Shown piece by piece: positions 15,973-25,032 of a DNA stretch of 64,000 nt. Every line of letters begins with the position of its first letter. The stretch's first letter is position 1. Position numbers and translations under genes: made by a program. Origin of the DNA: an uncultured Clostridia bacterium (GTDB taxonomy: Bacteria > Bacillota > Clostridia > TANB77 > CAG-465). The stretch lies in the NCBI GenBank assembly GCA_934130595.1, contig CAKOYF010000002.1:1-64000 (forward strand), in the 5' to 3' direction. Under the pieces are notes generated by a model, which did not search any database, was not told the origin of the DNA, and saw nothing but the letters and a program-made list of their open reading frames with translations.

Positions 15973-16398
15973 CTATAGATATTTTTTTAATTCATTAATG
16001 TTATCTTGTTGTAGTCCAACAAAGTCATTTAATATGTTACGTATGCTATCTTGTTTAAAAGGCGTACTGTTAAGTAGTTTTGTTCCCTTTATTATGCCCA
16101 TATCATTTCCTTGAATTAAAATTTCAGCAAGTTTTGAATCTGTAGTATTAGTTAAAGTAGACATTTGTATTCCCATCCAAGACATAGCTTTTTGCAATGG
16201 TGGAGTGTCTTCAGCCATTTCACCATACTGTAGTAAAAGATTTTTGCTTCTGTCGTAGATATTTTGATATTCACTTTTTTGTAAATAAAGCATTTGTTTA
16301 AATTCGTCATCTAAAGCTTTTTCTAATATGAAATTAACACCATCTATTCCAACTTTTGAATTTTTGTTAACTTCTTTTAAAATTTCAATTTCTTTCAT
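15973..16398 (-). CDS. Four-helix protein, possibly ferritin-like
   Basis: A 141-residue, fully helical protein. Helix boundaries and Glu/Asp placement (GIDGVNFILEKALDDEFKQM, then LQKSEYQNIYDR, then an amphipathic GNDMGIIKGTKLLNS helix) resemble small ferritin-like bundles of the DUF2383 kind, but a full diiron ligand set is not evident. AGGTGA precedes the ATG at 16398. It is a single gene convergent with tex. The fold idea is a guess from pattern; function is not assigned. Confidence 0.6.
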   Translation of the reverse strand: MKEIEILKEVNKNSKVGIDGVNFILEKALDDEFKQMLYLQKSEYQNIYDRSKNLLLQYGEMAEDTPPLQKAMSWMGIQMSTLTNTTDSKLAEILIQGNDMGIIKGTKLLNSTPFKQDSIRNILNDFVGLQQDNINELKKYL

Positions 16399-16493
16399 AA
16401 GTTATCACCTAAAATTATTATTAGTTATTTTATATAAAGTATTCATATATGGTGTGAAAATATTTGTCACAATATAATATAATTGTAAAATAT

Positions 16494-16522
16494 TTGATTT
16501 TACATAATATTAATGGTATAAT
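16494..16522 (+). promoter_or_regulatory. Promoter of the PspC-like gene
   Basis: TTGATT (16494-16499), 17-nt spacer, TATAAT (16517-16522). The 5' leader is about 100 nt and can fold into hairpins (for example AAATATATTT and TTTAGAAA blocks), but matches no riboswitch class I know. Confidence 0.7.
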
Positions 16523-16631
16523 GTACGCATTAGAAAAAAATATATTTCTAAAAATTTAGAAATGGGCTTGGTGAGAAAAAGGTTAATACTGTATTTTTTC
16601 TAAAATAATTATTTTTAGGAGGAAGTTTATT

Positions 16632-16820
16632 ATGTTTAATGGAAGAAAATTAAAAAAATCTAAAACAGACGCAAAATTATGTGGAGTATGTGGAGGAATA
16701 GCAGAGTTTCTAGGAATAGACTCTGTATGGATAAGAATATTATGGCTAGTAGCTGTTTTAATATATGGATTTGGAATTGTACCATACATCATATTAGCAA
16801 TAGCAATGCCTGATGAGTAG
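16632..16820 (+). CDS. PspC-domain membrane protein
   Basis: A 62-residue protein that is just a PspC domain: KLCGVCGGIAEFLGID, then WIRILWLVAVLI as a membrane helix and PYIILAIAMPDE at the end. PspC proteins take part in envelope-stress sensing in many bacteria. AGGAGGAAG precedes the ATG. It is monocistronic, with a T-rich hairpin immediately after the stop codon. Confidence 0.92.
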   Translation: MFNGRKLKKSKTDAKLCGVCGGIAEFLGIDSVWIRILWLVAVLIYGFGIVPYIILAIAMPDE

Positions 16821-16899
16821 TAGTTTTTAACTGCTACTTTTTTTCTTGAAAAAAGATTAATGTTATGATATTATTAAATTCAATTTAGAAGGAGATAAT

Positions 16900-17754
16900 A
16901 TGACACTTGTTATAATACTAGGAGTAATTTTAGCTATTTTATTATATATATATATTAATTATAAAGTTATATTTGTATCTAAGTATCAAATATGTAATAA
17001 TAAAATACCTGATGAGTTTGATAATTTTAGAATACTACATTTATCTGATTGGCATTGTACAACATATGGTAAAAATAATATTAAATTAATAAACAAGATA
17101 AACAATTTAAATGCAGATATGATTGTTATTACTGGGGATTTTATTATTAGACAGAAAAAAGATTACAAGCCTGCTATTGAGTTTATTAAACAGATGAAAT
17201 GCAATAATATATATTTTTCAATAGGTAATCATGAACTTGCTTTATCTAAGAAAAAATTAGAGAAAATGACAGAAGAATTAGAAAACATAGGTGTAAAAGT
17301 ACTAGATAATACTATGGATAAAATAGTAAAAGGAAAAGCACATATTAATATATATGGTTTAACATACAATTATGCTCATCAAATAAGCAGAAAGTATTTT
17401 GATGAGAATATAGTTGAAAAATATAAAAGAGATAATGAAAGATTAATTGGAAAAGTAGATAATGATGAGTTTAATATACTACTTTCACATGATCCATTAA
17501 ATTTTAAAGTATATGCAAGAATGAATTTTGATTTAATTTTTTCAGGGCATTTACATGGTGGTGGAATAAGAATGTTTGGATTTGGCTTTGCTACTCCAAG
17601 AAGAAATTGGTTCTTTACAAGACTTGCAGCTGGCAAAAAAGAAATAGGAGATAGCACTATAATAATTAGTAGAGGAGTAGGAAATTCTACTATTCCAGTT
17701 AGAGTATTTGATCCTCCTGAAATAAGTATAACAACATTAAAAAGTAAAATATAA
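16900..17754 (+). CDS. Membrane-anchored metallophosphoesterase (YkuE-like)
   Basis: A 284-residue calcineurin-like phosphoesterase with an N-terminal membrane helix (residues 1-22). Metal-binding motifs are in order: LHLSDWHC (D-x-H), ITGDFI (GD), SIGNHE (GNH), LLSHDPL and FSGHLHGGGI (GHxH). The arrangement fits the YkuE/YaeI group acting on lipid or envelope substrates. GAAGGAG precedes the ATG. It is followed by a strong terminator and appears to be transcribed alone. Confidence 0.9.
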   Translation: MTLVIILGVILAILLYIYINYKVIFVSKYQICNNKIPDEFDNFRILHLSDWHCTTYGKNNIKLINKINNLNADMIVITGDFIIRQKKDYKPAIEFIKQMKCNNIYFSIGNHELALSKKKLEKMTEELENIGVKVLDNTMDKIVKGKAHINIYGLTYNYAHQISRKYFDENIVEKYKRDNERLIGKVDNDEFNILLSHDPLNFKVYARMNFDLIFSGHLHGGGIRMFGFGFATPRRNWFFTRLAAGKKEIGDSTIIISRGVGNSTIPVRVFDPPEISITTLKSKI

Positions 17755-17766
17755 ATTATATTCAAG

Positions 17767-17795
17767 AAAGTAAGCAAAAATGCTTACTTTTTTTA
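17767..17795 (+). terminator. Intrinsic terminator
   Basis: AAAGTAAGCA, AAAA loop, TGCTTACTTTTTTT after the metallophosphoesterase gene. Confidence 0.92.
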
Positions 17796-17916
17796 TGTCT
17801 AAAAATTTATTTTATTATTTTTTGCAAAGTGAAAATGTCTTCTTTTTACAACTTTTGTCTATAATATTGCACTGGATATTAAACAGAGTATAATTTGGGA
17901 TAAGTGGAGGTGTAAT

Positions 17917-18381
17917 ATGGAAAATATAGAGAGTATATATGATTTGATTTTAAAGACCAAGCTTGAATATTTTATGAGTGATGTATTAAGAGATATAAAT
18001 GTAATAGATTTTGCAATATTAAGTTCAGATGTTACATATAAGACTAATGTATATAACAGAATGATAGATAAATATGTGTATGATTTAGATAGAATAGGAT
18101 TTACTAAAGCTATGGAAATATGTTCAGGAATTACAGATAAAATAAAACTTCCTGAAGAATCAATAATACGAAATAATTTAAGTGTGCTTAGAAGGTGGAT
18201 AATAAGATGTAGTGGATATATGTGTGTAAGGAGACTAGCAGAGGAAAATGTTGTTGAAGGGATAGACTTGTATATGAAAAAGTATACTTTAAGTGATGAC
18301 GTAGTAGATGTCAATACCTTAAATAATAGATTAAATAATATAGATGAGGACATATTGTCTTGTCTTAGAAATAGTATATAG
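17917..18381 (+). CDS. Orphan helical protein
   Basis: A 154-residue soluble protein with no recognised domain. It is helix-rich, with a basic stretch in the middle (SVLRRWIIRCSGYMCVRRL) and an acidic C-terminus. GGAGGTG precedes the ATG. The next gene starts nine bases after its stop, and both encode similar-sized helical proteins with an RRWIIR or LFLIRIAA segment at the same relative place, so the two may be distant paralogues or partners. Function not assigned. Confidence 0.65.
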   Translation: MENIESIYDLILKTKLEYFMSDVLRDINVIDFAILSSDVTYKTNVYNRMIDKYVYDLDRIGFTKAMEICSGITDKIKLPEESIIRNNLSVLRRWIIRCSGYMCVRRLAEENVVEGIDLYMKKYTLSDDVVDVNTLNNRLNNIDEDILSCLRNSI

Positions 18382-18389
18382 GAGTGAAT

Positions 18390-18812
18390 ATGGAACAAAC
18401 AGAAAAGATATTAGAAAAAATAAAATTAATAAAATCAGAAAAAATTGAAGAAGAGATACAAGATATTGTTACTATAGATGATGCTATAATCGAAGATAAA
18501 AGCTATAGATATAAAGAAAAAATATTCTATGATTTAGAAAGTAAATATAAAAAATATCTAAAAGAACTTAAATATAGCACTTTTAAATCTGAGGTTGATG
18601 ATAAAGTGGATAAATATGTAGATAGTAGTATGAAAGAGATAAATACACAGCTTGGACTATTGAAATTATTCTTAATAAGAATAGCTGCTATAAAAGTAGT
18701 AAGCAGTAATAAAAAAGATGAATTATTAACTAAAATATATAATGAAAATGACCAAGATAAAATAAATAGTTTATATGACGAATTGGATAAATTAATATTA
18801 ACATTACTTTAA
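18390..18812 (+). CDS. Orphan helical protein
   Basis: A 140-residue charged helical protein, unrecognised. ATG 18390 has AGGAG (18380-18384) overlapping the stop codon of the upstream gene with a five-base gap, so it is preferred over GTG 18384. It is expressed from the same message as the 154-residue protein. The middle (LGLLKLFLIRIAAIKVV) is the only hydrophobic part. Role unknown. Confidence 0.65.
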   Translation: MEQTEKILEKIKLIKSEKIEEEIQDIVTIDDAIIEDKSYRYKEKIFYDLESKYKKYLKELKYSTFKSEVDDKVDKYVDSSMKEINTQLGLLKLFLIRIAAIKVVSSNKKDELLTKIYNENDQDKINSLYDELDKLILTLL

Positions 18813-18870
18813 TCTTGATATTAATTTAATTATTTGGTATTATCAAATTAATATTTAGGAGGAAAAAAAT

Positions 18871-19641
18871 ATGGCAAGAGCATTAGTTACTGGAGCGTCT
18901 TCAGGAATAGGAAAAGACATAGCAAAAGAGCTTTCAAAAAGAGGATATGATTTAATATTAGTAGCTAGAAATCAAGAAAAATTAGAAGAATTAAAAAGCA
19001 AATTAAATACAAAAGTAGAGATAATACCAATGGATATAAGCATAAAAGAAAACTGTATAAAACTACATGATATGGTGGGGTATGTGGATATATTAGTAAA
19101 TAATGCTGGATTTGGGGTGTTTGGAAAATTTACAAATACAGATTTAGATAGAGAAATACAGCTTATCCAAACTAATATAACAGCAGTACATATTTTAACA
19201 AAATTATTTTTAAAAGATATGGTAAGTAAAAATAGTGGGTATATATTAAATGTTGCTTCAATAGCAGGACATTTACCAGGACCACTTATGGCTACATATT
19301 ATGCTTCAAAGCATTATGTATATACATTATCTACTTCAATAAATGAAGAATTGAAAAAAGATAAGTTAAATGTTAGAGTTGGAACTTTAAACCCAGGACC
19401 AGTTAGAACTAATTTTAATAATGTTGCAAATGTTAAATTTGAGTTAAGTTCATTATCTAGTGAATATGTAGCAAGATATACTGTTAAAAAAATGCTAAAA
19501 GGATGTACAGATATTACACCTGGAGCTACTATAAAATTTTTAAGATTTATAGGAAAAATAACACCGGATAACATATCTAGTAAAATAGTATATAAAACGC
19601 AAAAGAGAAAAGAAAAAAATAAAAGAATTGACATAATATAG
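18871..19641 (+). CDS. Short-chain dehydrogenase/reductase
   Basis: A 256-residue classical SDR oxidoreductase. It has the nucleotide-binding TGASSGIGKDIA at the N-terminus, the NNAG motif (LVNNAGFGVFG), a catalytic Ser in ASIAG, and the Tyr-x-x-x-Lys pair in TYYASKHYVY; NPGPVRTNF follows. The DltE-like subgroup fits best. RxxR after the first strand (VARNQEK) suggests NADP(H). AGGAGG precedes the ATG. Substrate unknown. Confidence 0.92.
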   Translation: MARALVTGASSGIGKDIAKELSKRGYDLILVARNQEKLEELKSKLNTKVEIIPMDISIKENCIKLHDMVGYVDILVNNAGFGVFGKFTNTDLDREIQLIQTNITAVHILTKLFLKDMVSKNSGYILNVASIAGHLPGPLMATYYASKHYVYTLSTSINEELKKDKLNVRVGTLNPGPVRTNFNNVANVKFELSSLSSEYVARYTVKKMLKGCTDITPGATIKFLRFIGKITPDNISSKIVYKTQKRKEKNKRIDII

Positions 19642-19710
19642 GATAAATGATATAATACCTCTCGTAAAGATTTATAATATATTAATCTTTAACTAAGGAG
19701 GAGGAGAGCT

Positions 19711-20337
19711 ATGTTAAATAACAGTGAGCTAAAAGAAGGACTTGAATTTGAAAAATTTATTCAAAAAGGAAGAAAGAAATTGAAATTGGATGTAGGAAGA
19801 AGCATATTTATTCAATACACTTTTATAATTCCAAAGAAAAGGCGGAATGATGTTTGTGCAACAGTAGCACTACTAGCTAAAAGTTCAATGTTTTCAATAG
19901 GAGACTTTGAAATGACTGAAACAGCAGACTACATCAAGGTAGAAATTAATATGTTGTTTGAAGGATGTTCTTTAAAAAGTGATAAGTGCTTTAATAAAAT
20001 ATACAAAGAATTTCTTTATACAAAGAGTATATTAGATGTCTACACTTGTACAAAAAGAGCTAAATCATTTAAATTGTCTTGTTCTTTTGCTACTAAGAAT
20101 TTGCAAAAATACAATAATAAAATATTAATGGCAAAAGGAATAGAAATACATAACGATTTATTATTACCAGGAAGGTATAGTAAATATACTGTGCATATTA
20201 ATTACAATTTAGAAGTATATAAAAACATGATATATTTTAGTGCATACACGGGAAATATAGAAAATGCAGGTGTAGCACAAGCATATTTTGAGATTGTAAA
20301 CAAGATAATTGAATTAAATACAGACTATATAAAATAG
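19711..20337 (+). CDS. Orphan 208-aa protein
   Basis: A 208-residue protein with mixed alpha/beta character and no recognised motif; several cysteines (CSLKSDKC, CTKRAK, CSFATK) are spread through the middle without a clear metal pattern. AGGAGGAGAG precedes the ATG. It is one of three consecutive single-gene units, each with its own promoter and terminator, all unrecognised. The AAAAGGAGAGTACCTTTTC hairpin after it acts as terminator. Confidence 0.6.
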   Translation: MLNNSELKEGLEFEKFIQKGRKKLKLDVGRSIFIQYTFIIPKKRRNDVCATVALLAKSSMFSIGDFEMTETADYIKVEINMLFEGCSLKSDKCFNKIYKEFLYTKSILDVYTCTKRAKSFKLSCSFATKNLQKYNNKILMAKGIEIHNDLLLPGRYSKYTVHINYNLEVYKNMIYFSAYTGNIENAGVAQAYFEIVNKIIELNTDYIK

Positions 20338-20375
20338 GAAAAGGAGAGTACCTTTTCTTTTTTTATCGCTTAAAA

Positions 20376-20404
20376 TTGACATAAAACGTAAAAAGTGATA
20401 TAAT
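20376..20404 (+). promoter_or_regulatory. Full-consensus sigma-A promoter
   Basis: TTGACA (20376-20381), 17-nt spacer, TATAAT (20399-20404). The leader contains a GTGG...CCAC hairpin (about 20411-20429) before the ribosome site. Confidence 0.88.
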
Positions 20405-20479
20405 AATGTCGTGGTGATAAATTATCCACTTAAGGGGGTTTCATTTTTTTATTATATAAATGGAAGGAGAAAATAAAAA

Positions 20480-21106
20480 ATGAAACAGACAAATGTCAAA
20501 GAGGGAAATGTAAGAAAGTTAATGCTTAGTCTTACAATTGAGGAGAAGAAAGGATATGAAGTATCGAAGAAAATAGCTAAAAGATTTTTAGAAAATAAAG
20601 TACAATATAAGTTCTTTTGTTCTAAATATAGTGCAGGATATAGATTCGATGATTTTTATATTAAAGTCTTTTATCCTAAGTATGAAAAAGGAAAGGTTGA
20701 AGTAGTAGTATATAAAAATACAAAAGAGGTAAAAAGAGTATTAGATATTATCATGGATTTAATAGCAGCTGTTACAGTTGAAAGTGATAGTAATAAATTC
20801 TTTTTGCATCAAGTTAGCAATTTCAGCCTAGATGATGAAGTTAGAATTTGTGGAATGAGCAAAAAAGTATTTAACAGATACTCAATAGAAAATCAAAAAC
20901 AAATGTATAATTTCTCAAATAAGATTTCATACAATTTAGCAGTATTAGAAAAAAACGAAGAAGAGATAAAATACAGAGAAACAATTATAGTGACAATGAA
21001 TATAAGTGCAGGAGTAGTAGTCTTTGTACCAAATCTTTTTTCTAAAATATTTGAAGAATCAGAAAAATACAGAAAAGAAATTCTAGAAAAAATAGAGAAG
21101 ATTTAA
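20480..21106 (+). CDS. Orphan 208-aa protein, strongly transcribed
   Basis: A 208-residue basic protein, unrecognised. Predicted helices alternate with strands (YKFFCSKYSAGYRFDDFYIK). It ends in a charged helix (FEESEKYRKEILEKIEKI). The length equals that of the upstream orphan, but sequence similarity is not obvious. The promoter is perfect consensus and AAGGAG precedes the ATG, so it should be well expressed. TAGTCTTCTTTTTTTT after the stop is a weak terminator. Function not assigned. Confidence 0.6.
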   Translation: MKQTNVKEGNVRKLMLSLTIEEKKGYEVSKKIAKRFLENKVQYKFFCSKYSAGYRFDDFYIKVFYPKYEKGKVEVVVYKNTKEVKRVLDIIMDLIAAVTVESDSNKFFLHQVSNFSLDDEVRICGMSKKVFNRYSIENQKQMYNFSNKISYNLAVLEKNEEEIKYRETIIVTMNISAGVVVFVPNLFSKIFEESEKYRKEILEKIEKI

Positions 21107-21137
21107 TAGTCTTCTTTTTTTTGCGCATTTTTTGTGG

Positions 21138-21143
21138 TATAAT
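21138..21143 (+). promoter_or_regulatory. Extended -10 promoter
   Basis: TGGTATAAT (TATAAT at 21138-21143) ahead of the 155-aa orphan gene; no good -35 is seen, as is usual for extended -10 promoters. Confidence 0.55.
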
Positions 21144-21208
21144 GCATACGCAAAAAAACATGAGACTTTTTTTAAATAATTTTAAAAAAATATAAGGAGG
21201 GAATAATT

Positions 21209-21676
21209 ATGAACCAAATTATTAAAGATTCATACTATTTAATAGGATTACATCAAGAAAGATTTAAAAAAATCAATGGTATAAGACTTACAGATATGCT
21301 ATATTTAATTGAAGCATATTACATGACACTATATGATGCTGAATACTTATATGAAGAAGAATTTAAAGTAGATATGTTAGGTATGTACATTAAAGAAATA
21401 AATGAAAAATTTAAAAAGACCGAAAACATTATTATAAATGATGAAGAAATGGAAATAGGAAAAGGCATAAGTGAAGATAGAAAAAAGATTATCTTTAAAA
21501 TTTATGATTTATTTGGAAAACTATCAGATTTTAAACTTCATGAAGAGATATTTTCTAATGATTCACCTCTTCAGTTTATCTATGCAATACCAGATGTATT
21601 AGCGGTTTATATAAGATTTAATATTAGTGTTCCAAAAAGTCAAACAAAAAAGTGGTTTGAGGAGAATTACTTATAA
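21209..21676 (+). CDS. Orphan 155-aa protein
   Basis: A 155-residue acidic helical protein. The N-terminal half (RLTDMLYLIEAYYMTLYDAEYLYEEEF, shown only for its pattern in part) is an aromatic-rich amphipathic helix. AAGGAGGG precedes the ATG. A GTAATAG/CTATTAC-like hairpin with CTCTTTATTTTTT follows the stop. No domain recognised. It belongs to the run of single-gene orphans between 17.9 and 21.7 kb. Confidence 0.6.
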   Translation: MNQIIKDSYYLIGLHQERFKKINGIRLTDMLYLIEAYYMTLYDAEYLYEEEFKVDMLGMYIKEINEKFKKTENIIINDEEMEIGKGISEDRKKIIFKIYDLFGKLSDFKLHEEIFSNDSPLQFIYAIPDVLAVYIRFNISVPKSQTKKWFEENYL

Positions 21677-21775
21677 TCTACAAAAAAGAGTTGTAATAGT
21701 TTATTACAGCTCTTTATTTTTTAGGTTAAATGTGATATATATTATATTAAAATACCTAAAAAAGGAGAGAGGAAC

Positions 21776-22420
21776 TTGAAAATTAAAGACTTAAATTCTT
21801 ATTATGATAAATTACAACTTGAATATGGAGACCCTAGTTTATCTTCAATATATAATGGTGGTTGTGAAAAAAATCCAGATGTATGCTTTGTTTTTATGAA
21901 TCCAACAGGAAGAAATATAGCTTCAACAAAAGAATGGAATGGTAGAAGATCACCATGGATAGGAACTAAAAATATTTGGAAGCTTTTTTATAATGTTGGA
22001 CTATTAGATGAAAAATTATATAATGATATACAATCTAAAAAACCAAAAGAATGGACAGAAGAATTTGCAGATAAAGTATATGAAGAAGTAGAAAAAGAAA
22101 GAGTATATATTACAAATTTAGGAAAATGTACTCAAATAGATGCAAGACCATTACCAGACAAAGTTTTAAGAGAATATCTAGATTTATTATATAAAGAAAT
22201 AGAAATAATAAAACCTAAAAAAATAGTAGTATTTGGAAACCAAGTAAGTAGCATATTTTTAAACAGAAAAATATGTGTAAAAAGTGTAAGAAAAGAGGAG
22301 TTTAGCATAGATATTGGGGATGAAACTTATCCAGTATATGCTGTATTTTATCCTATTGGAAATGGAATGAGAAACATAGATTTAGCAATTGAGGATTTAA
22401 AATATATATTAAAAAAATAG
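21776..22420 (+). CDS. Uracil-DNA glycosylase superfamily protein
   Basis: A 214-residue protein of the UDG superfamily, which removes damaged bases such as uracil from DNA. The first motif is VCFVFMNPTGRN (family G-x-x-P-G region), followed by VYITNLGKCTQ, a Rossmann strand KIVVFGNQVSS, and the last motif VFYPIGNGMRN in place of the usual HPS. The start is TTG at 21776, with GGAGAGAGG just upstream; no ATG lies before the first motif at a sensible place. The missing His in the last motif leaves its exact activity open. Confidence 0.82.
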   Translation: MKIKDLNSYYDKLQLEYGDPSLSSIYNGGCEKNPDVCFVFMNPTGRNIASTKEWNGRRSPWIGTKNIWKLFYNVGLLDEKLYNDIQSKKPKEWTEEFADKVYEEVEKERVYITNLGKCTQIDARPLPDKVLREYLDLLYKEIEIIKPKKIVVFGNQVSSIFLNRKICVKSVRKEEFSIDIGDETYPVYAVFYPIGNGMRNIDLAIEDLKYILKK

Positions 22421-22450
22421 GCTTGAAATTAATTTCAAGCCTTTATTTTA
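22411..22450. terminator. Bidirectional terminator
   Basis: AGGCTTGAAATT/AATTTCAAGCCT, a perfect 12-bp palindrome (22419-22442), with A and T runs on either side, between two convergent genes. Confidence 0.9.
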
Positions 22451-22984
22451 TCCATTTATTAAAAGATATATAGATTCTGCTACATTTCCAATTTCAGTTA
22501 CTAGTAATATTATACCTGCAACTGTTGTTATTGCTGCTAAAGATCCAAATGGATTAATTAGCATAAATAAACCAAATACTAAATGAAGTATAGAACTAGC
22601 AAGCATTAATGCCCAAGCAGGTGATGAAACAGATTTTAAGTTAAAAGCAAATTGGAATTTAATTATAAATTGAATTATTTGCCATGCCCCAACAATAACT
22701 CCTAAAAATTCATTTAATATATTTGGCTTGAAAATTAAGAAAATTCCAATTACTGCATAAAGAGTTCCTTCAATTAGTTCTGTACTCATTGATCTAAATT
22801 CTTTATTAGATGTAAAGTAAGAAACCATGTGAATAATTCCTACTAAAGCCATGAAAGCACCAATTACAATAACTATGAAATTTAATGAAGCTTCTGGTTT
22901 AAATATTAAAAATAAAGAGAATATTATTAATAATATAGATGTAGCAATTGAAGTCTTTTCATATTTTTTAATATTATCTATCAT
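22448..22984 (-). CDS. DUF308 (HdeD-like) membrane protein
   Basis: A 178-residue integral membrane protein with six predicted helices arranged as three pairs, the DUF308/HdeD pattern. Typical pieces are the first hairpin (SILLIIFSLFLIFKPEASL), the second with GIFLIFKP, and the last AAITTVAGIILLVTEIG. The repeated LIF(K/N)P after every odd helix is a family hallmark. HdeD is linked to acid resistance in enterics; the role here is unknown. AGGAGG precedes the ATG at 22984. Single gene. Confidence 0.88.
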   Translation of the reverse strand: MIDNIKKYEKTSIATSILLIIFSLFLIFKPEASLNFIVIVIGAFMALVGIIHMVSYFTSNKEFRSMSTELIEGTLYAVIGIFLIFKPNILNEFLGVIVGAWQIIQFIIKFQFAFNLKSVSSPAWALMLASSILHLVFGLFMLINPFGSLAAITTVAGIILLVTEIGNVAESIYLLING

Positions 22985-23127
22985 ATATTATTCGCCTCCT
23001 ACATATATTTTGTATATTATCATATTAAATAAAAATAATCAACATTGAAATGTAGCTAAATTTATGATAAAATCGTACCAATAACAATATATAAATCTAC
23101 TAATTAATATTAAGGGAGGTGTTGAAT

Positions 23128-23922
23128 ATGGACATAAAAATAATGTACAATGAGTCTAGTAAGATTCTAGCAAGAGTTTTAAAAAGCAAATTCAAGCAAG
23201 AAGGATTTAATATAGTAGATAGTCATGCAGATTGTGTATGTATTATAGGAGGAGATGGAACTTTTTTAAGAGCATTAAGAAAATTAAATTATGACTCTAT
23301 ACCTGTGTATATAGGAATAAACAGTGGAAATTTGGGATATTTGCAAGATGTACACATAGATAAAGTTGATGATATGATAAATTATTTAAAATCAAAAGAA
23401 GAAATAAGAGCAAATAAGGTTGAGCTTGCAGATATAACGTATGTGTATAGCAATAATAAACAAAAAGATTGTGCTGTAAATGAAATTCAAATATCTGGAA
23501 AACACTATCATAAGATAAAATTTGAACTTAGTGATTGCAATGGATTTAAAGAAGAAGTTGTGTCTTCAGGAATTGTATTTGCAACTCCTTTTGGATCGAC
23601 TGCATATAATAAGAGCTTAGGTGGTCCAGTAATTTGTGAAGGAATTGATGCATTGTGTGCTACATTATTTGCACCTATTCAAAACAGTAAAACTAGAGAT
23701 TATATCCAAAATTCCATAGTAGGAAAAAAGTTTGAAATTAAAGTGCTATCAGATATTAATGATGTTGAAGTTATAATTGATGGTCAAAATGTAGATTTGG
23801 ATTTTGAAAATCTCTCAAAAATACAAATTACAATAGGAACAAAAGAGATATTTAAGCTAAATTATAATAATAAAACTTATAGCGAGAATATGCTTGAAAA
23901 AATGTTAAAAAGCAATTTATAG
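23128..23922 (+). CDS. nadK: NAD kinase
   Basis: A 264-residue NAD kinase that makes NADP from NAD and ATP (or polyphosphate). Key motifs are GGDGTFLRA near residue 42, VNEIQI, and the glycine-rich FATPFGSTAYNKSLGGP. ATG 23128 is chosen because GGGAGG (23114-23119) is eight bases upstream; the frame starting with GTG at 23119 overlaps that site. The protein is slightly short at the N-terminus compared with E. coli, as in other Firmicutes. Single gene. Confidence 0.95.
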   Translation: MDIKIMYNESSKILARVLKSKFKQEGFNIVDSHADCVCIIGGDGTFLRALRKLNYDSIPVYIGINSGNLGYLQDVHIDKVDDMINYLKSKEEIRANKVELADITYVYSNNKQKDCAVNEIQISGKHYHKIKFELSDCNGFKEEVVSSGIVFATPFGSTAYNKSLGGPVICEGIDALCATLFAPIQNSKTRDYIQNSIVGKKFEIKVLSDINDVEVIIDGQNVDLDFENLSKIQITIGTKEIFKLNYNNKTYSENMLEKMLKSNL

Positions 23923-24092
23923 AAATATAAATTGCTTTTTGTTTATTTTGTATATAAATATTTTCTTAAAAACTAAAAATAATATTAATAAAATAGAGTG
24001 CGTTAAGCTATACATAAGTAAGCTTTAACATTGACTTTAAATTGCAAATGTGATAAGATTATCTTGGATTGTAATTTGGGGGATTAGGTAAA

Positions 24093-24551
24093 ATGAAAGG
24101 GATTATGTTTGTTTGTACTGGTAATATTTGTAGAAGTGCAATGGCACATCATTATTGCCAAAAAAGAGTATACGATCTAAAAAGAGAAAATGAAATAGTT
24201 GTTTCATCTTGTGGTACTTCTGCTTTAAATGGAGATAAATCTACTCAAGCAGCTATTACAGTGATGAAAAAGTATGATGTTGACTTAACAAATCATAGAG
24301 CAACAAGTATGTTTGATATAGACCTTGAAAACTATGATTTAATATTATGCATGACAGAACAGCATAAGTATAACCTTTTAGCTTTCTTTCCAAAATTAAA
24401 AGATAAAGTTTTCACACTAAAAGAATATGTTTTAGGAAAAGATATAAAAAATGTAGATATAGATGATCCATGGGGATATGGTATTGAAATATATGATGCG
24501 TGCGCAAAAGAAATTGTGTACTGTGTGGATAAACTTCTAGAAATGATATAA
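24093..24551 (+). CDS. Low-molecular-weight protein tyrosine phosphatase
   Basis: A 152-residue LMW phosphatase. The P-loop is VCTGNICRSAM (C-x5-R-S) at residues 8-15 and the general acid Asp lies in DIDDPWGYG. The enzyme removes phosphate from tyrosine or arginine residues; in Firmicutes members often oppose BY-kinases or McsB. It opens a likely three-gene operon with rpiB (13-nt gap) and the glycosyl-1-phosphate transferase (overlap), an arrangement known in Clostridia near cell-wall genes. A TTGACT/TAAGAT promoter lies at 24032-24060. Confidence 0.93.
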   Translation: MKGIMFVCTGNICRSAMAHHYCQKRVYDLKRENEIVVSSCGTSALNGDKSTQAAITVMKKYDVDLTNHRATSMFDIDLENYDLILCMTEQHKYNLLAFFPKLKDKVFTLKEYVLGKDIKNVDIDDPWGYGIEIYDACAKEIVYCVDKLLEMI

Positions 24552-24564
24552 AGGAAGTGGATAT

Positions 24565-25032
24565 ATGATAGTAATAGGTTCAGATCATACAGGAATAGAA
24601 CTGAAAAAAAAGATAATACTACATCTTGAAGAAAGAAATATAAAAGTAAAAGATGTAAGCAACTTTGAAGATCAGTCAGGTGATGATTATCCAGATATAG
24701 CTTACTTAGTTTGTAAGAATGTATTGGATGAAAAATGTTTAGGAATAGCTATATGTGGAACAGGCATAGGAATATCTATTGCATGTAATAAAGTAAATGG
24801 AATAAGAGCAGCGGTTTGCACAGATAAATATATGGCAAAAATGACAAGACAAGACAATGATGCAAATGTTTTATGCTTAGGCTCTAGATTAAATATAGAA
24901 GATGTTATGAGTATTGTAGATGAGTACACAGATACAGAGTTTGCAGGAGGCAGACATCAAAGAAGAATAGATAAAATATCTTTAATCGAAAAGAGTCAAA
25001 AGGATGGTGTAGAATATGACAATAGTTTATAG
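24565..25032 (+). CDS. rpiB: Ribose-5-phosphate isomerase B (RpiB/LacAB family)
   Basis: A 155-residue RpiB-type sugar-phosphate isomerase interconverting ribose-5-phosphate and ribulose-5-phosphate in the pentose phosphate pathway. It has the N-terminal IGSDHTGIELK, the phosphate and catalytic loop AICGTGIGISIACNKV with the active Cys, and RQDNDANVLCLGSR. AAGGAAGTGG precedes the ATG. The last 17 nt overlap the next gene, so the two are co-translated. Confidence 0.93.
   Translation: MIVIGSDHTGIELKKKIILHLEERNIKVKDVSNFEDQSGDDYPDIAYLVCKNVLDEKCLGIAICGTGIGISIACNKVNGIRAAVCTDKYMAKMTRQDNDANVLCLGSRLNIEDVMSIVDEYTDTEFAGGRHQRRIDKISLIEKSQKDGVEYDNSL

Noticed and set aside
16523..16631. Riboswitch in the leader of the PspC-like gene
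   Set aside because: Small hairpins can form, but no known aptamer core was recognised and the leader is short.
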